64,000 nt of DNA from the NCBI GenBank assembly GCA_965230565.1, contig CBDDLH010000012.1, forward strand, positions 372,001-436,000, in the 5' to 3' direction. The notes under the pieces are model-generated. The model made no database searches and was not told where the DNA came from. It saw only the letters and a list, made by a program, of their open reading frames with translations. Source of the DNA: BCD1 sp965230565 (GTDB taxonomy: Bacteria; Bacteroidota; Bacteroidia; Chitinophagales; Saprospiraceae). Positions 7,778-17,015 of this stretch are shown here, one piece after another (position 1 is the stretch's first letter; every line of letters begins with the position of its first letter). Made by a program: the position numbers and the translations under genes.

Positions 7778-10373
7778 TCAGAACTGCTGATTGTAAATTG
7801 CCTTCAACTGCTGATTGGTCTCTTTTTCCTTAATCTCCGATAGCATTTTGTCGAGTTTAAGGATGTTTTCACCATCACTAGGTAGCAGGTTTTTTCTGGC
7901 GTTGTTGATAGCTGCAGCAGCACCTACTCGTCCCCAGACGGATTGCGTCATATCAGTAGCGATGGTGAAGAGGTTGTCCAGTGCTTTATCTCTTTCTGCA
8001 GTTCCAGCTTGTTCTGCTAATAACATGTAAGAACCAAAAAAGGCAATAGCTTCCCACCCGTCAGCATCTTTTACCTTTTGTTCAAAGAAAGGCAAATGAC
8101 TCGGGTCACCTGATTCCACATAAATGGCAGCAATGGCGTTGATGATATCCCAATTCTCCTCACTTTCCAGCGTTTTTACATATTTCGCAGCTTCTGCTTT
8201 ATTTTTTTCGCTCAATAATTGAAGCGCATCACCAATTACCGAATAGGCACGTTCCTTGCTGATGATGCGTTTGGCAACTTCAATTACCTCAGCATCACGG
8301 CCAATGGCACGTAATTTATCCAACGCCGCAGATCTCACGGCAGAATGAGGATCATTCTCTGCAAGGGACATTAACTTGTCCTGGAGGCCCTTGTCAGTGA
8401 TGTCAACAGAAGGTAATTCATAAATAGCCAGTTGACGAACATGCCAATAAGGATCTGAAATGGCTGCAAGCATTGCTTTTTGAGCTCCCTTCTGATTCAT
8501 CGGAGCGCAAATTCAATACAGCTTCAAACCGGTCAGAATATCTTGGTGCGTGGTATAATTGGAAAATATAATTTTCAACTGTTTTATTGTCTTCAACTGT
8601 GGCGAGTAAAGCGTAATCAGGGTTGAAATTGATCAACTGTGGAGTTCCCGGAACTTCAAAAGTGAAAGTCTGTTCGCGCTGATCAACAACAATGTCGTGT
8701 CTTATAACGGAAGTGGGACTGATGTAAATATCCACGGAAGTCGGCATGATGAAAATAGGAGGCATGCGATCAGGATCCTGAGTTTGTTCCACAGTCACCG
8801 ATGCAGTCATAGTCGTTTCATCAAAATCGTAATTTACATTAAGCTGAGGGTGTCCTTGTTCAAGGTACCATTGGTTGAAGAACCAGTTGAGATCTTTTCC
8901 GGTCACTTCCTCGAAAGCAAGTCTCAGGTCGTGGACTTCCACTGGTTTATAAGCATTGTCGATCAGGTACTTGTTCAATGAAGCGAAAAAGGCTTCATCA
9001 CCGAGGTAGCTACGCAACATGTGGAGCGTAGCTCCTCCTTTATTGTAACTGTGAGCGTCGAACATATCCTCTTTATCCTGGTACCCGAAATCGATGAGAG
9101 GGTGAACGTTGCGATAAGCAGAATTGAAATACCCAAAGCGTTCGTCGACCATATGGTGATCGGCAGCGTCTACTCCTTCGTGATGTTCGAGCCAAAGATA
9201 TTCACCATAATTGGCAAAACCTTCATTCAGCGTCAGGTTGGCCCAGCTTTCACAGGTTACATAATCTCCAAACCAGTGGTGGATCATCTCGTGGGCAACG
9301 ATCAGGTCATTGTTGTTATCGATAAGTTCCCGTTCATGTCTTTGCACAAATTCACCGAAAATAACAGCCGTAGTATTTTCCATAGCTCCGGAAACGTAAT
9401 CCCGCACGACAACCTGATCAAATTTAGGCCAGGGGTATTTCAAACCGAGTAAGTCTGAGAAGAAAGTCAGCATTTCAGGCGTGTGGCCGTAGATTGCTTT
9501 GGCGTCTTTTTCATAGGCAGGTTCAACGTAATAGGAAACCGGAATATCTTGCCAGGAATCTTTCACAACTGCATATTCTCCAATGGCAATCATGAAGAGG
9601 TATGGAGCATGTGGCTGATCCATTTTCCAGTAATCCGTTCGTGTACCGTCTTCATTTTTTTGGGAGGACATGAATTTTCCATTGGACAGGGTTTGGTATT
9701 TATCGTCCACTGTCAGGAACATCTCCTGAGTCGTTTTTTCTACCGGTTTGTCAATGGTAGGGAACCACCGGGAATTCGATTCCGTTTCACCCTGCGTCCA
9801 AATCTGAGTGGGTTTATCAGGATCTTCTCCGCGGGGATTGATAAAGTACAATCCTTTATCGGAGGTAATGGCGCTGCTTCCTCCCGAAGCGGATGGCGTA
9901 GCTATGTAGTCGATGAACAAAGTGTACTTTTCGTCTTTTTGGTAAGTTTTGCCCAGGTTTATTTTTACCTTCTGGCCGTTGTAGGTGTAGTTGAGTTCTT
10001 CACTTTTACCTTCATAGCCTATATGTTTAAATTCAAACCCTTTTGCATCGAGGACTAATTCATCGCTTGCATAAAACCATGGCTTAAGGGTAAGGGTTGC
10101 TTTACCGATAACCTGTTCATTTTCCCAATCAAATTTCAGGTCTAGTTTGGTGTGCAAAAGATCATGAGATCGTGTGAACGTCTCGTTATATTTAGGGAGT
10201 GTATAGGTAATTTCTTCTACTTCTTCATATGGGTTTATAGCAGGAGCCGTGACCACTATGGAGTCAAGGTTCCTGATTTCAGTCACAACAAGGTCATCGT
10301 CGGAAGGAATACTTTTTTGGGTATTACATCCCAAGGCGAGCAAAACTATGACCATCAAAAGGAATGATCTCAT
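7778..10373 (-). CDS. M1 family metallo-aminopeptidase lipoprotein (frameshifted)
   Basis: A zinc aminopeptidase of the M1 (gluzincin) family, probably anchored as a lipoprotein (signal LLMVIVLLALGC, lipobox Cys 16). The first frame (10373 down to 8418) has the N-terminal beta domain, the substrate motif GAMEN (329-333), the zinc motif HEMIHHW (361-367) and the third ligand in NEGFANYGEYLW (Glu 384). Near residue 620 the frame is lost: FEAVLN runs into non-homologous residues, while the next frame continues with NQKGAQKAMLAAISDPYW and a HEAT-like helical C-terminal domain down to 7778. One extra base in AAA at 8509-8511 would explain it. The full protein would be about 860 aa, normal for the family. 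Either the shift is an error or the C-terminal domain is lost. Confidence 0.85.
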
Positions 10374-10406
10374 TTATTTTAGTTTAAAAATTATCAAAAT
10401 AAGGAC

Positions 10407-10414
10407 CAAAAATA
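10407..10414 (-). promoter_or_regulatory. -7 promoter box for the M1 peptidase gene
   Basis: On the minus strand TATTTTTG matches TAnnTTTG, 34 nt before the M1 peptidase ATG at 10373. Motif match only. Confidence 0.45.
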
Positions 10415-10488
10415 GTCTTTTTATCTTTGTTTTGTTCAAAAAATATAATTGCTTTGCAGTTGAGTGATATATAGCTCTTATTTTTTAT

Positions 10489-10496
10489 TATATTTG
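10489..10496 (+). promoter_or_regulatory. -7 promoter box for the OmpA-type lipoprotein gene
   Basis: TATATTTG matches the Bacteroidota -7 consensus and lies 58 nt before ATG 10554. A TTTG upstream is at wider than ideal spacing. Confidence 0.5.
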
Positions 10497-10553
10497 GGCC
10501 TTAATATTTATTCATCTTATACTTTTATTTAATTAACTTAAAACGAAAAGAAC

Positions 10554-11315
10554 ATGCGTATTATATCCAAATTGTTCGTCTTTGTATTGGTTTTTGGTTT
10601 AGTATCATCTTGTGTTTCTAAAAAGAAATATGATGAGCTTACTGCTGCTAAAGAAGCTACTGATGCTGCTTTGGCTGAAACTCAAATGCAGGTTAAGTCT
10701 TTGACTGAAGAAAAAGATGCGCTTGCAGCTGACCTCGAGTCAACCAAAACTGAATTGAACGGAAAAATTTCTGACCTCGATGCTAAATTGAGCGATGCTA
10801 CCAGCAAAATGGGTCAAATGACTGAAAAGTTGAACATGACTCAGGCTGAATTGGATGCTCTCAAGAAGCAGATCGACGGAATGTTTTCTGCTTACGCAAA
10901 CAGCGGTCTTTCACTCGAAGATAAGGACGGAAGATTGTATGTTGTAACGGAAGCTCCTGTGAACTACAGAAGCAGTTCTGCAAGATTGAACAAAGATCAG
11001 CGTGATGCTATTGACGCTTTGGCTGAAACTTTGAAAGCAAATCCAGAAGTTAAGATCGTTATCGAAGGTCACACTGACAACAAGAAATTCAAAGCTGATA
11101 CAGGAAGCGATAACTGGGACTTGAGTATTCGTCGTGCTAACTCTGTTGCTCGTCGTTTGCTGAGAAAAGGTGTTGCTACTTCTCAGATTTCTGTAGCTGG
11201 TAGAGCTGATGGCGCTCCAGTTGGTGACAATGACACTGAAGAAGGAAGAGCTGCCAACAGAAGAACTGTTGTACTTCCTAACCCAGACATGGGTGGATTG
11301 AAAGGCGGTAACTAA
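10554..11315 (+). CDS. OmpA-family peptidoglycan-binding lipoprotein
   Basis: A 253-residue lipoprotein with signal and lipobox (FVLVFGLVSSC, Cys 20). A long heptad-rich coiled coil follows (about 25-115: AAKEATDAALAETQMQVKSL and onward), then a C-terminal OmpA domain (about 130-245). The OmpA peptidoglycan-binding features are visible in IVIEGHTDN, SIRRANSVARRLL and GRAANRRTVV. Proteins of this form tether the outer membrane to the cell wall, as Pal and its relatives do. It has its own promoter box and a strong terminator, so it is monocistronic. Codons are biased to A/T- and C-ending forms with little variety (GCT for Ala), which suggests high expression. Confidence 0.9.
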   Translation: MRIISKLFVFVLVFGLVSSCVSKKKYDELTAAKEATDAALAETQMQVKSLTEEKDALAADLESTKTELNGKISDLDAKLSDATSKMGQMTEKLNMTQAELDALKKQIDGMFSAYANSGLSLEDKDGRLYVVTEAPVNYRSSSARLNKDQRDAIDALAETLKANPEVKIVIEGHTDNKKFKADTGSDNWDLSIRRANSVARRLLRKGVATSQISVAGRADGAPVGDNDTEEGRAANRRTVVLPNPDMGGLKGGN

Positions 11316-11350
11316 TTCCTGCCGGAATTAATTATTTCTTTTAAATCAAT

Positions 11351-11389
11351 AAAAAACCCGAATCTCAATGTTGAGGTTCGGGTTTTTTT
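11351..11389 (+). terminator. terminator after the OmpA-type lipoprotein gene
   Basis: Stem AAAAAACCCGAATCTCAA / TTGAGGTTCGGGTTTTTT with one G-T wobble and a TG loop, ending in seven T. It lies 35 nt after the stop. It probably also serves the convergent DUF4249 gene. Confidence 0.9.
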
Positions 11390-11441
11390 AATGGTAAGGA
11401 TTGTATGTCAGCATATTTCAAAATCGGCACATCCGCATCTT

Positions 11442-12284
11442 CTATCGCTCAATAATCGTATACCGTCGGTCAAAAGTAAATCCGGTGAATATCCCGATAG
11501 CATTGGCAGTCCCTTCAATATTTGAAATGATCGGGCTTGGTTGTGCAAAAGGGTTCCCGTTGGACTGTATGGCAAAATCCATACTCTGAAGGAATTCATA
11601 ATAATCTTCCTCGATGCTGTAAATGGTATTGATCACCGTATCTCCGTCGGCATAATCATAAAAGGTGCCAAAAATCAGTGTTCCTTCCGAAGCTCTGTCG
11701 TCAAGAGAAAAACTGAAGGCCGGAATGCTATCCAGACTTCCTTCATGCAATACCCTTCTGAAAAAATTATCTTCTGTAACATCATCTGTCATGTAGACCA
11801 GGATGCGGGCCAGTGTGTCGTTCTCAGCAAATTGAGTTACTACGCTGTCAATGAGCATGGGTGCTGTGATTTTTGTGCTACCTGTAATGGTTTCCCCATC
11901 TTTGGTTGTCACGTTTAACACAAAATCATTTTCGTAATCAAATGGCACAATAAAATCCGAAGTGTAATTATAGATTTTTTGTGTCAGCGGATTAAAGAGG
12001 AGATTGTTTTCCAGTTCATGCTCCTCTCCGTTATGGGCAATAGTAATAGTTGCCCCTTCTTCCAGAATACCGTCGATATAATCAAGCGTATTGGTAGGGA
12101 ATGGTTCGAAATAAGGCGAAGTTCTGGTCAGGGCAAGGTTCATGGGTTGTCCCGGTTCCAGGTAACACTCCAGGAACAAACGACCTTCATATTCCGGAAG
12201 ATCGATTTCAACTTCCTGCTCGAGATCACAGGAAACCAAAGCAAAAGCAAAAAAGGCGAAGATTAATATTTTTGAGTAATTCAT
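11442..12284 (-). CDS. DUF4249 family lipoprotein
   Basis: A 280-residue lipoprotein of the DUF4249 type, a Bacteroidota family usually encoded next to TonB-dependent receptors. The signal peptide is IFAFFAFALVSC with lipobox Cys. Next comes the family's opening beta segment (RLFLECYLEPGQPMNLALTRT), an immunoglobulin-like part with EEGATITIAHNGEEHEL, and a C-terminal half with FSLDDRASEGTLIFGTFYDYADGD. The ATG at 12284 was chosen over a TTG at 12308 since the signal peptide starts there. The TonB receptor gene lies immediately upstream on the same strand (33 nt gap), so the two are co-transcribed and probably form an outer-membrane uptake or secretion pair. The ligand is unknown. Confidence 0.85.
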   Translation of the reverse strand: MNYSKILIFAFFAFALVSCDLEQEVEIDLPEYEGRLFLECYLEPGQPMNLALTRTSPYFEPFPTNTLDYIDGILEEGATITIAHNGEEHELENNLLFNPLTQKIYNYTSDFIVPFDYENDFVLNVTTKDGETITGSTKITAPMLIDSVVTQFAENDTLARILVYMTDDVTEDNFFRRVLHEGSLDSIPAFSFSLDDRASEGTLIFGTFYDYADGDTVINTIYSIEEDYYEFLQSMDFAIQSNGNPFAQPSPIISNIEGTANAIGIFTGFTFDRRYTIIER

Positions 12285-12317
12285 TTTTTTAATTTTTGAA
12301 ATGATCAATGGGGTTGA

Positions 12318-14660
12318 TTAAAATTTAAAGTTCCAGGAAATCGATGGTAAAACAGGGAAAAGCGAAACCTGCTTGGCGGTGATTTTCTCTGGTACTTCAA
12401 TGACGTTGCCTCCTCCTGCATCTACCTCGGTAAACTCTGGCTCAAGGTAAATGAAAAAGGCATTTCTCCTGTCAAGTGCATTTACAACATTTATGCTCAA
12501 ATCACTTTCCCCCCATTTAGGGAAAAACTTGATGACCAGTCCTAAGTCAAGTCTGCTATAATACGGCAATCGGTAGTTGTTACGATCCTGATAGTCTGGA
12601 ACCACGGCCTGGAAAGGTTGTCCGTAAACATCCTGGAATGAAAATCTTCCTGGAGCCATCCATCGCAAGTCACCTGAACCATATACATAGGTTGCCGAAA
12701 AGGTAAATCTTTTGCCCAGATCATACATGGCTACTACCGACAAATCGTGGCGGCGGTCATAGATCGGTGAGAAGAAACCTTCCTGCTGGAAACTTGCTCC
12801 AGGATTCAACGTCTCGAAATTTCCTCTTTGGATTCTGGCCAATGTATAGCCTATCCATCCGGTGAGATTACCTTCTTTTTTCTCAATACTCACCTCAAAA
12901 CCATATCCTCGCCCTTCTCCAAAAGCAAATTCCTGCTCCAGATCGTCATTGGCGAAAAGATCGGCTCCGTCAACAAAATCCACCTGGTTACCCAGCCATT
13001 TATAATAACCTTCGAGGGAAACAAATACGCCCCTGTCAAAAAGGTAGGACAATCCAAGTGCCACCTGGTCAGAGGATTGAGGGGCAACATCTGCGGTGGA
13101 AGGATACCAAACATCCGTAGGCAGCGAAGCTCCTGCACTGGCCACCAGATGAACGTACTGTTTCATCCTGGCATAACTTCCCTTCAAAGCCATTCGATCT
13201 GTCAGGCTTTGTCTCATAGAAATCCTCGGTTCAATACCTCCATAAACTGTATCATCATTACTGAAGCCACTGAACCTTATCCCCATATTTACTTTGGTGG
13301 TTGGCCCTAATTCCCAATCGTCGGAAATATAGATTCCTCCCTCCAGGGCATCGTGGTCGGTTCCTGACTGGAAATTGATCTCTCCATCATCACTTCCCGC
13401 CTTCAAACGGCCTACACCAAACTGGTGGAAAGTCAGGGCGGCTCCGAATCGCAGCGTATGCCGGTTATTCGGAGCATAATAAAAATCAGATTTCACATTG
13501 GCATCCCTGATACTGGAACCAACATCAAAGGAAAAGCCTGTGATCTTATTGGTAATATTATATTGATAATCAGAAAAAGTAAAGGTCGTATTGACAAACA
13601 ACTTTGGATTGAAAACGTGATTCCAGCGCGCAGTACCGGTTACATTTCCCCAGTTGAAATCAAAGTCGAAAAAGTCACTGTCAAAACCGAACACATCACG
13701 TCCGAAATAACCACTCAGATAAAGTTTGTCTTTATCGCTGATCTTATAGTTGATCTTGGTATTGAGGTCGTAGAAATAATAGTCCGGAATTGGATTATAA
13801 TCCTCCCTGCCTTCATTGGCTTTGTTGATCTGACTGGTGATCAAATCAATGTAGGTACGTCGCCCGGAAACCATAAAAGAAGATTTCCCTTCCTTGATCG
13901 GACCTTCAAGGGTGAGTCGTGAAGAGATCAATCCCAGGCCTCCCGTTCCGGAAAATTTCTTATTGTTACCCTCATTGAGTTTGACATCAATAACAGAGGA
14001 CAGTCTACCCCCGTATTGCGAAGGGAATCCGCCTTTGTAAATCTTCAGGTCCTTAACAGCATCTGTATTAAAGGTACTGAAAAAACCAAAAAGGTGGTTG
14101 GCGTTGTAAACTACAGCCTCATCCAATACGATCAGGTTCTGGTCGGAACTACCTCCTCTCACGAAAAGCCCGGTTGTTCCTTCCGAACCGGAAGGAATTC
14201 CCGGCTTGAGCTGAACGGTTTTGAGGATATCACTTTCCCCCATGAGTACAGGAAGCAATTTGGCTTCTTTGGTGGAAATGGTCGCAACACTCATTTCAGT
14301 TGAATTGAGTTGCTCCTCAAACGAATTGGCCTTGACGACCACTTCTGCAAGTTCGACTCCCGAACCAAGTTCAATATTTAAGGTCTGGTCGGTATCTGTG
14401 GCGATTCTTTTAGCCACAGCTTCAAAACCAATATAGCTGTATTGGATAGTAACAGAATCACCACTTGGAATGGAGAGGGAATAAAATCCGTATTCATTGG
14501 TTGTGGTTCCCAGTCCCAAACCCGGGATCAGGATAGAAGCGCCAATCAGGGTTTCCCCTGAGGCCTCTTCCGAAAGGGTCCCGCTGATCGTAATATCCTG
14601 CCCGATAAGCAGGGATACGGTCGCAGTTAACATCAAAGAGAAAATCAGTTTTTTAAGCAT
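12318..14660 (-). CDS. TonB-dependent receptor with carboxypeptidase-like N-terminal domain
   Basis: A 780-residue TonB-dependent outer-membrane receptor. After the signal peptide (LIFSLMLTATVSLLIGQ) comes a carboxypeptidase-regulatory-like domain (about 22-108: ISGTLSEEASGETLIGASI). The plug follows (about 120-235, including GLFVRGGSSDQNLIVLDEA and KIYKGGFPSQYGGRLSSV), then a 22-strand barrel ending in LFPVLPSISWNFKF. Receptors of this type import large ligands using the TonB-ExbBD proton motive force. It is operonic with the DUF4249 lipoprotein. No SusD-like partner is present, so it is not a classical polysaccharide utilisation locus. The substrate cannot be inferred. Confidence 0.92.
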   Translation of the reverse strand: MLKKLIFSLMLTATVSLLIGQDITISGTLSEEASGETLIGASILIPGLGLGTTTNEYGFYSLSIPSGDSVTIQYSYIGFEAVAKRIATDTDQTLNIELGSGVELAEVVVKANSFEEQLNSTEMSVATISTKEAKLLPVLMGESDILKTVQLKPGIPSGSEGTTGLFVRGGSSDQNLIVLDEAVVYNANHLFGFFSTFNTDAVKDLKIYKGGFPSQYGGRLSSVIDVKLNEGNNKKFSGTGGLGLISSRLTLEGPIKEGKSSFMVSGRRTYIDLITSQINKANEGREDYNPIPDYYFYDLNTKINYKISDKDKLYLSGYFGRDVFGFDSDFFDFDFNWGNVTGTARWNHVFNPKLFVNTTFTFSDYQYNITNKITGFSFDVGSSIRDANVKSDFYYAPNNRHTLRFGAALTFHQFGVGRLKAGSDDGEINFQSGTDHDALEGGIYISDDWELGPTTKVNMGIRFSGFSNDDTVYGGIEPRISMRQSLTDRMALKGSYARMKQYVHLVASAGASLPTDVWYPSTADVAPQSSDQVALGLSYLFDRGVFVSLEGYYKWLGNQVDFVDGADLFANDDLEQEFAFGEGRGYGFEVSIEKKEGNLTGWIGYTLARIQRGNFETLNPGASFQQEGFFSPIYDRRHDLSVVAMYDLGKRFTFSATYVYGSGDLRWMAPGRFSFQDVYGQPFQAVVPDYQDRNNYRLPYYSRLDLGLVIKFFPKWGESDLSINVVNALDRRNAFFIYLEPEFTEVDAGGGNVIEVPEKITAKQVSLFPVLPSISWNFKF

Positions 14661-15002
14661 CGTCTTATAGCTTTACAATATTTAGGTGAATGGTGTCTCA
14701 ATGTAGAAACGAATATTTGCTGCGAAAGTAAACAGTAATTAAACCAATGGCTCAAAAAAATCTACCAACGGTTTTAGAATTTAAACCAGTGAAGGACAGT
14801 TTCCAGTCCGTTGGCATCAGTCCGTAGTCATTTGCGTTTCTGCTTTGTATGCTTTCTAAAGAGGAACTATATTTTTGCCGTTTTGTTTTGGGAAATAAAG
14901 GAAAAATTGAGGAAATGAAGTTTGAATTACAGCGAGTAGACTCGATGATCTAAAATGGGAGGTTTTCTTTTCCTGAAAATCATTGCTGTTGGTTTCGTAA
15001 TC

Positions 15003-15039
15003 GCCGAATTCATTCGGCTCGACGCACCGAATGAATTCG
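15003..15039. repeat. 14-bp inverted repeat with near-palindromic arms
   Basis: Arms CCGAATTCATTCGG (15003-15016) and CCGAATGAATTCGG (15026-15039) are exact complements around a 9-nt spacer; each arm is itself nearly palindromic. It could be a dispersed palindromic repeat or an operator for the flanking divergent genes. Confidence 0.6.
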
Positions 15040-15082
15040 GTGGGTACGGGTTGATGATCCAAACAAATTTCCCTAAAAGGAT

Positions 15083-15090
15083 TAGTTTTG
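15083..15090 (+). promoter_or_regulatory. -7 promoter box for the EamA transporter gene
   Basis: TAGTTTTG matches TAnnTTTG and lies 38 nt before the TTG start at 15129. It supports that start because the leader is then of ordinary length. Confidence 0.45.
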
Positions 15091-15128
15091 CATTTTCAAA
15101 TCAAAATTCAGTTCAAAACCATTAACCT

Positions 15129-16010
15129 TTGTCACCACAAAAAAGAGCATACCGGGATTTACATATAGCCGTTTTCCTGTTTGGTTTTACAGCAATTTTA
15201 GGAGATTTGATCTCCTTGTCGGCTCTCAATTTGGTATGGTGGCGGGTGTTGATCACTTCGGTTAGCTTGTTGTTTTTGGTTAAATGGAGACGGTTATTAA
15301 AGATGCCCGGACATATGCTTTTGAAATATACGGGCATAGGGGTGGTCGTTGGTTTACATTGGATGACCTTCTTTGGATCCATTAAGCTGGCCAATGCTTC
15401 AGTGACCCTGGTTTGCATGGCTACCACTTCATTTTTCACCTCTTTGCTGGAACCGTTAATTTTAGGGAGAAAGGTCCGGTTATATGAGATTGTGCTCGGT
15501 GTTTTTATCATTCCGGGCATGATCCTCGTGGCCAATAATATAGAGGTTTCCATGATGGCCGGTGTTTGGGTTGGGTTGTCCTCAGCGCTGCTGGCTTCGC
15601 TGTTTTCTATTTTGAATAAGAAACTGATCAGCAAGGCCAGTGAGTTGGATATTACCTTGATTGAAATGAGTAGTGCATGGTTGTTTATAAGCATTGTGAT
15701 CTTTGTAATGACTTTACGAAGCGGCACCATGCCAGAAATAATGCCTTCGCCAACTGACTGGGTTTATCTATTCATACTGGCGCTTTTATGTACCACTTTT
15801 GCCTATGTGCTTGCCCTCAGGTCATTGCACCATTTATCGGCTTTTGCTTCCAACCTGACCATCAACCTGGAACCTGTATATGGCATCATCCTTGCCTGGC
15901 TGATCCTCAACGACAGTGAAGATGTTACGCTAGGTTTTTACCTGGGAGGGTTGATCATAATTGCGAGCGTTTTTAGTTACCCGTTCTTCCGGAAACGTTT
16001 TGGGGGATGA
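15129..16010 (+). CDS. EamA/DMT-superfamily transporter
   Basis: A 293-residue integral membrane protein with about ten hydrophobic helices in two homologous halves, the drug/metabolite transporter (EamA) layout. The first half has IAVFLFGFTAILGDL and GLHWMTFFGSIKLANASVTLV; the second repeats the pattern in FILALLCTTFAYVLALRSL and NLEPVYGIILAWLIL, where the N-x-E-P motif is typical of the family. The start is a TTG (no ATG is available before the first helix). A perfect palindrome begins on the last base of the stop codon. Such carriers export amino acids or small metabolites; the substrate here is unknown. Confidence 0.88.
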   Translation: MSPQKRAYRDLHIAVFLFGFTAILGDLISLSALNLVWWRVLITSVSLLFLVKWRRLLKMPGHMLLKYTGIGVVVGLHWMTFFGSIKLANASVTLVCMATTSFFTSLLEPLILGRKVRLYEIVLGVFIIPGMILVANNIEVSMMAGVWVGLSSALLASLFSILNKKLISKASELDITLIEMSSAWLFISIVIFVMTLRSGTMPEIMPSPTDWVYLFILALLCTTFAYVLALRSLHHLSAFASNLTINLEPVYGIILAWLILNDSEDVTLGFYLGGLIIIASVFSYPFFRKRFGG

Positions 16011-16042
16011 TAAATACTATTTCTTCAAGAAATAGTATTTAT
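16010..16042. repeat. 16-bp palindrome overlapping the EamA stop codon
   Basis: Arms ATAAATACTATTTCTT and its exact complement around a single central C. The core AAATACTATTTYTTCAARAAATAGTATTT recurs at 50975-51001, so this is a dispersed palindrome family that may also act as a terminator. Confidence 0.7.
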
Positions 16043-16337
16043 TGAGCAGTAGTGTTCCAGGCTCAGAAATACAGTTTCCGTGGGATTTTAACCGCAGGGT
16101 ACACTGCGAAGGCACAGGGTTTACAGAGTTTGCAAAATCACCTGCTTTAAAAGCACTTTTTTTCCAAAAAACTGTATTTCTTTAAAAATAATTTTCCTTT
16201 CATAAGTGTCTGATTATCATTACTTTTACATTTAGTATTCAAAATTTTATATTTTAAATTTCAGGTGGCTGCAACCCTTTTTGCAAACTTCTGTCTATAA
16301 TGTTAGAAATCACCTGACGCTTTTTATTCTTAAAAGA
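16043..16337. other. intergenic region upstream of second ECF sigma gene
   Basis: AT-rich sequence with no gene. It contains a degenerate copy of the dispersed TTAACCGCAGGG...GCGAAGGCACAGGG repeat (about 16088-16135). No clean TAnnTTTG box is seen before the sigma gene. Confidence 0.5.
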
Positions 16338-16880
16338 TTGGACTACAATAACACACACCGGGAGCTTATTGAGGACTGCAAACGTGGACAAAGGAAAGCC
16401 CAGTTTGAATTATATCGTTTGTATTCTAAAGCGATGTTCAATATATGCTTGCGGATGTTGAGAAACGAGGCTGATGCCGAAGATGTACTCCAGGCTTCTT
16501 TTGTAGATGCTTTTACAAAACTGGATACATTCAGGTTTCAATCATCAATAGGAGCCTGGATCAAAAGAATTGTAGTAAACAACTGTATCAACTTTTTAAA
16601 ACGCCGGAAACTCTCGATCGTTGAAATGAATACCAACGTTTTGAGTATCGAAACTCCAGAGGAAGAAAGTTATTCATTGCCTCACAATATGAGTATCGAT
16701 AAAGTTAAATCAGCCATGATGAAGCTGCCTAACGGTTATCGTATCGTTTGTTCGCTTTATCTGCTGGAAGGCTATGATCACAAAGAGATTGCTGAAATCC
16801 TGGATATTTCGGAAGCAACTTCCAAATCCCAGTTTTCCAGGGCCAAAAGAAAACTAAGAAGCATGCTAGCAGAGGATTGA
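16338..16880 (+). CDS. ECF-type RNA polymerase sigma factor
   Basis: An extracytoplasmic-function sigma factor of about 180 residues. Region 2: NICLRMLRNEADAEDVLQAS and SIGAWIKRIVVNNCINFLKRR. Region 4: LPNGYRIVCSLYLLEGYDHKE and IAEILDISEATSKSQFSRAKR. The TTG at 16338 (DYNNTHRELIEDCKRG) was chosen because it aligns with the ATG-started sigma at 25955; an upstream TTG at 16281 would add 19 residues unlike the family. The next two genes are a membrane-anchored putative anti-sigma factor and a secreted DUF4097-like protein. That is a typical surface-stress signalling arrangement in Bacteroidota. Confidence 0.9.
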   Translation: MDYNNTHRELIEDCKRGQRKAQFELYRLYSKAMFNICLRMLRNEADAEDVLQASFVDAFTKLDTFRFQSSIGAWIKRIVVNNCINFLKRRKLSIVEMNTNVLSIETPEEESYSLPHNMSIDKVKSAMMKLPNGYRIVCSLYLLEGYDHKEIAEILDISEATSKSQFSRAKRKLRSMLAED

Positions 16881-17015
16881 CGAAGAGGATGATTGGAAAA
16901 GGCAAAATATAAAATTGAAAAAACAAAAATCAATCTCATTTAATTTAATTGTAATAAAGAGATTGACATTTGAAAAAAGGTATTGTAAATAAATAAGATT
17001 CAAAAGCAAGAAATA

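Larger units (their letters stand above)
14661..15128. other. intergenic region between divergent genes, with palindromic element
   Basis: This 468-base region separates the TonB receptor (minus) from the EamA gene (plus). It holds a near-consensus minus-strand box TACTTTCG (14722-14729), a perfect inverted repeat at 15003-15039 and the plus-strand box at 15083-15090. No convincing open reading frame is present. Confidence 0.6.

Noticed and set aside
9483..10058. Long plus-strand open frame opposite the M1 peptidase
   Set aside because: It is an antisense shadow of a well-supported gene, with no recognisable product.
13425..13922. Plus-strand open frame inside the TonB receptor gene
   Set aside because: Antisense shadow within the barrel-coding region; no motif or start signal.
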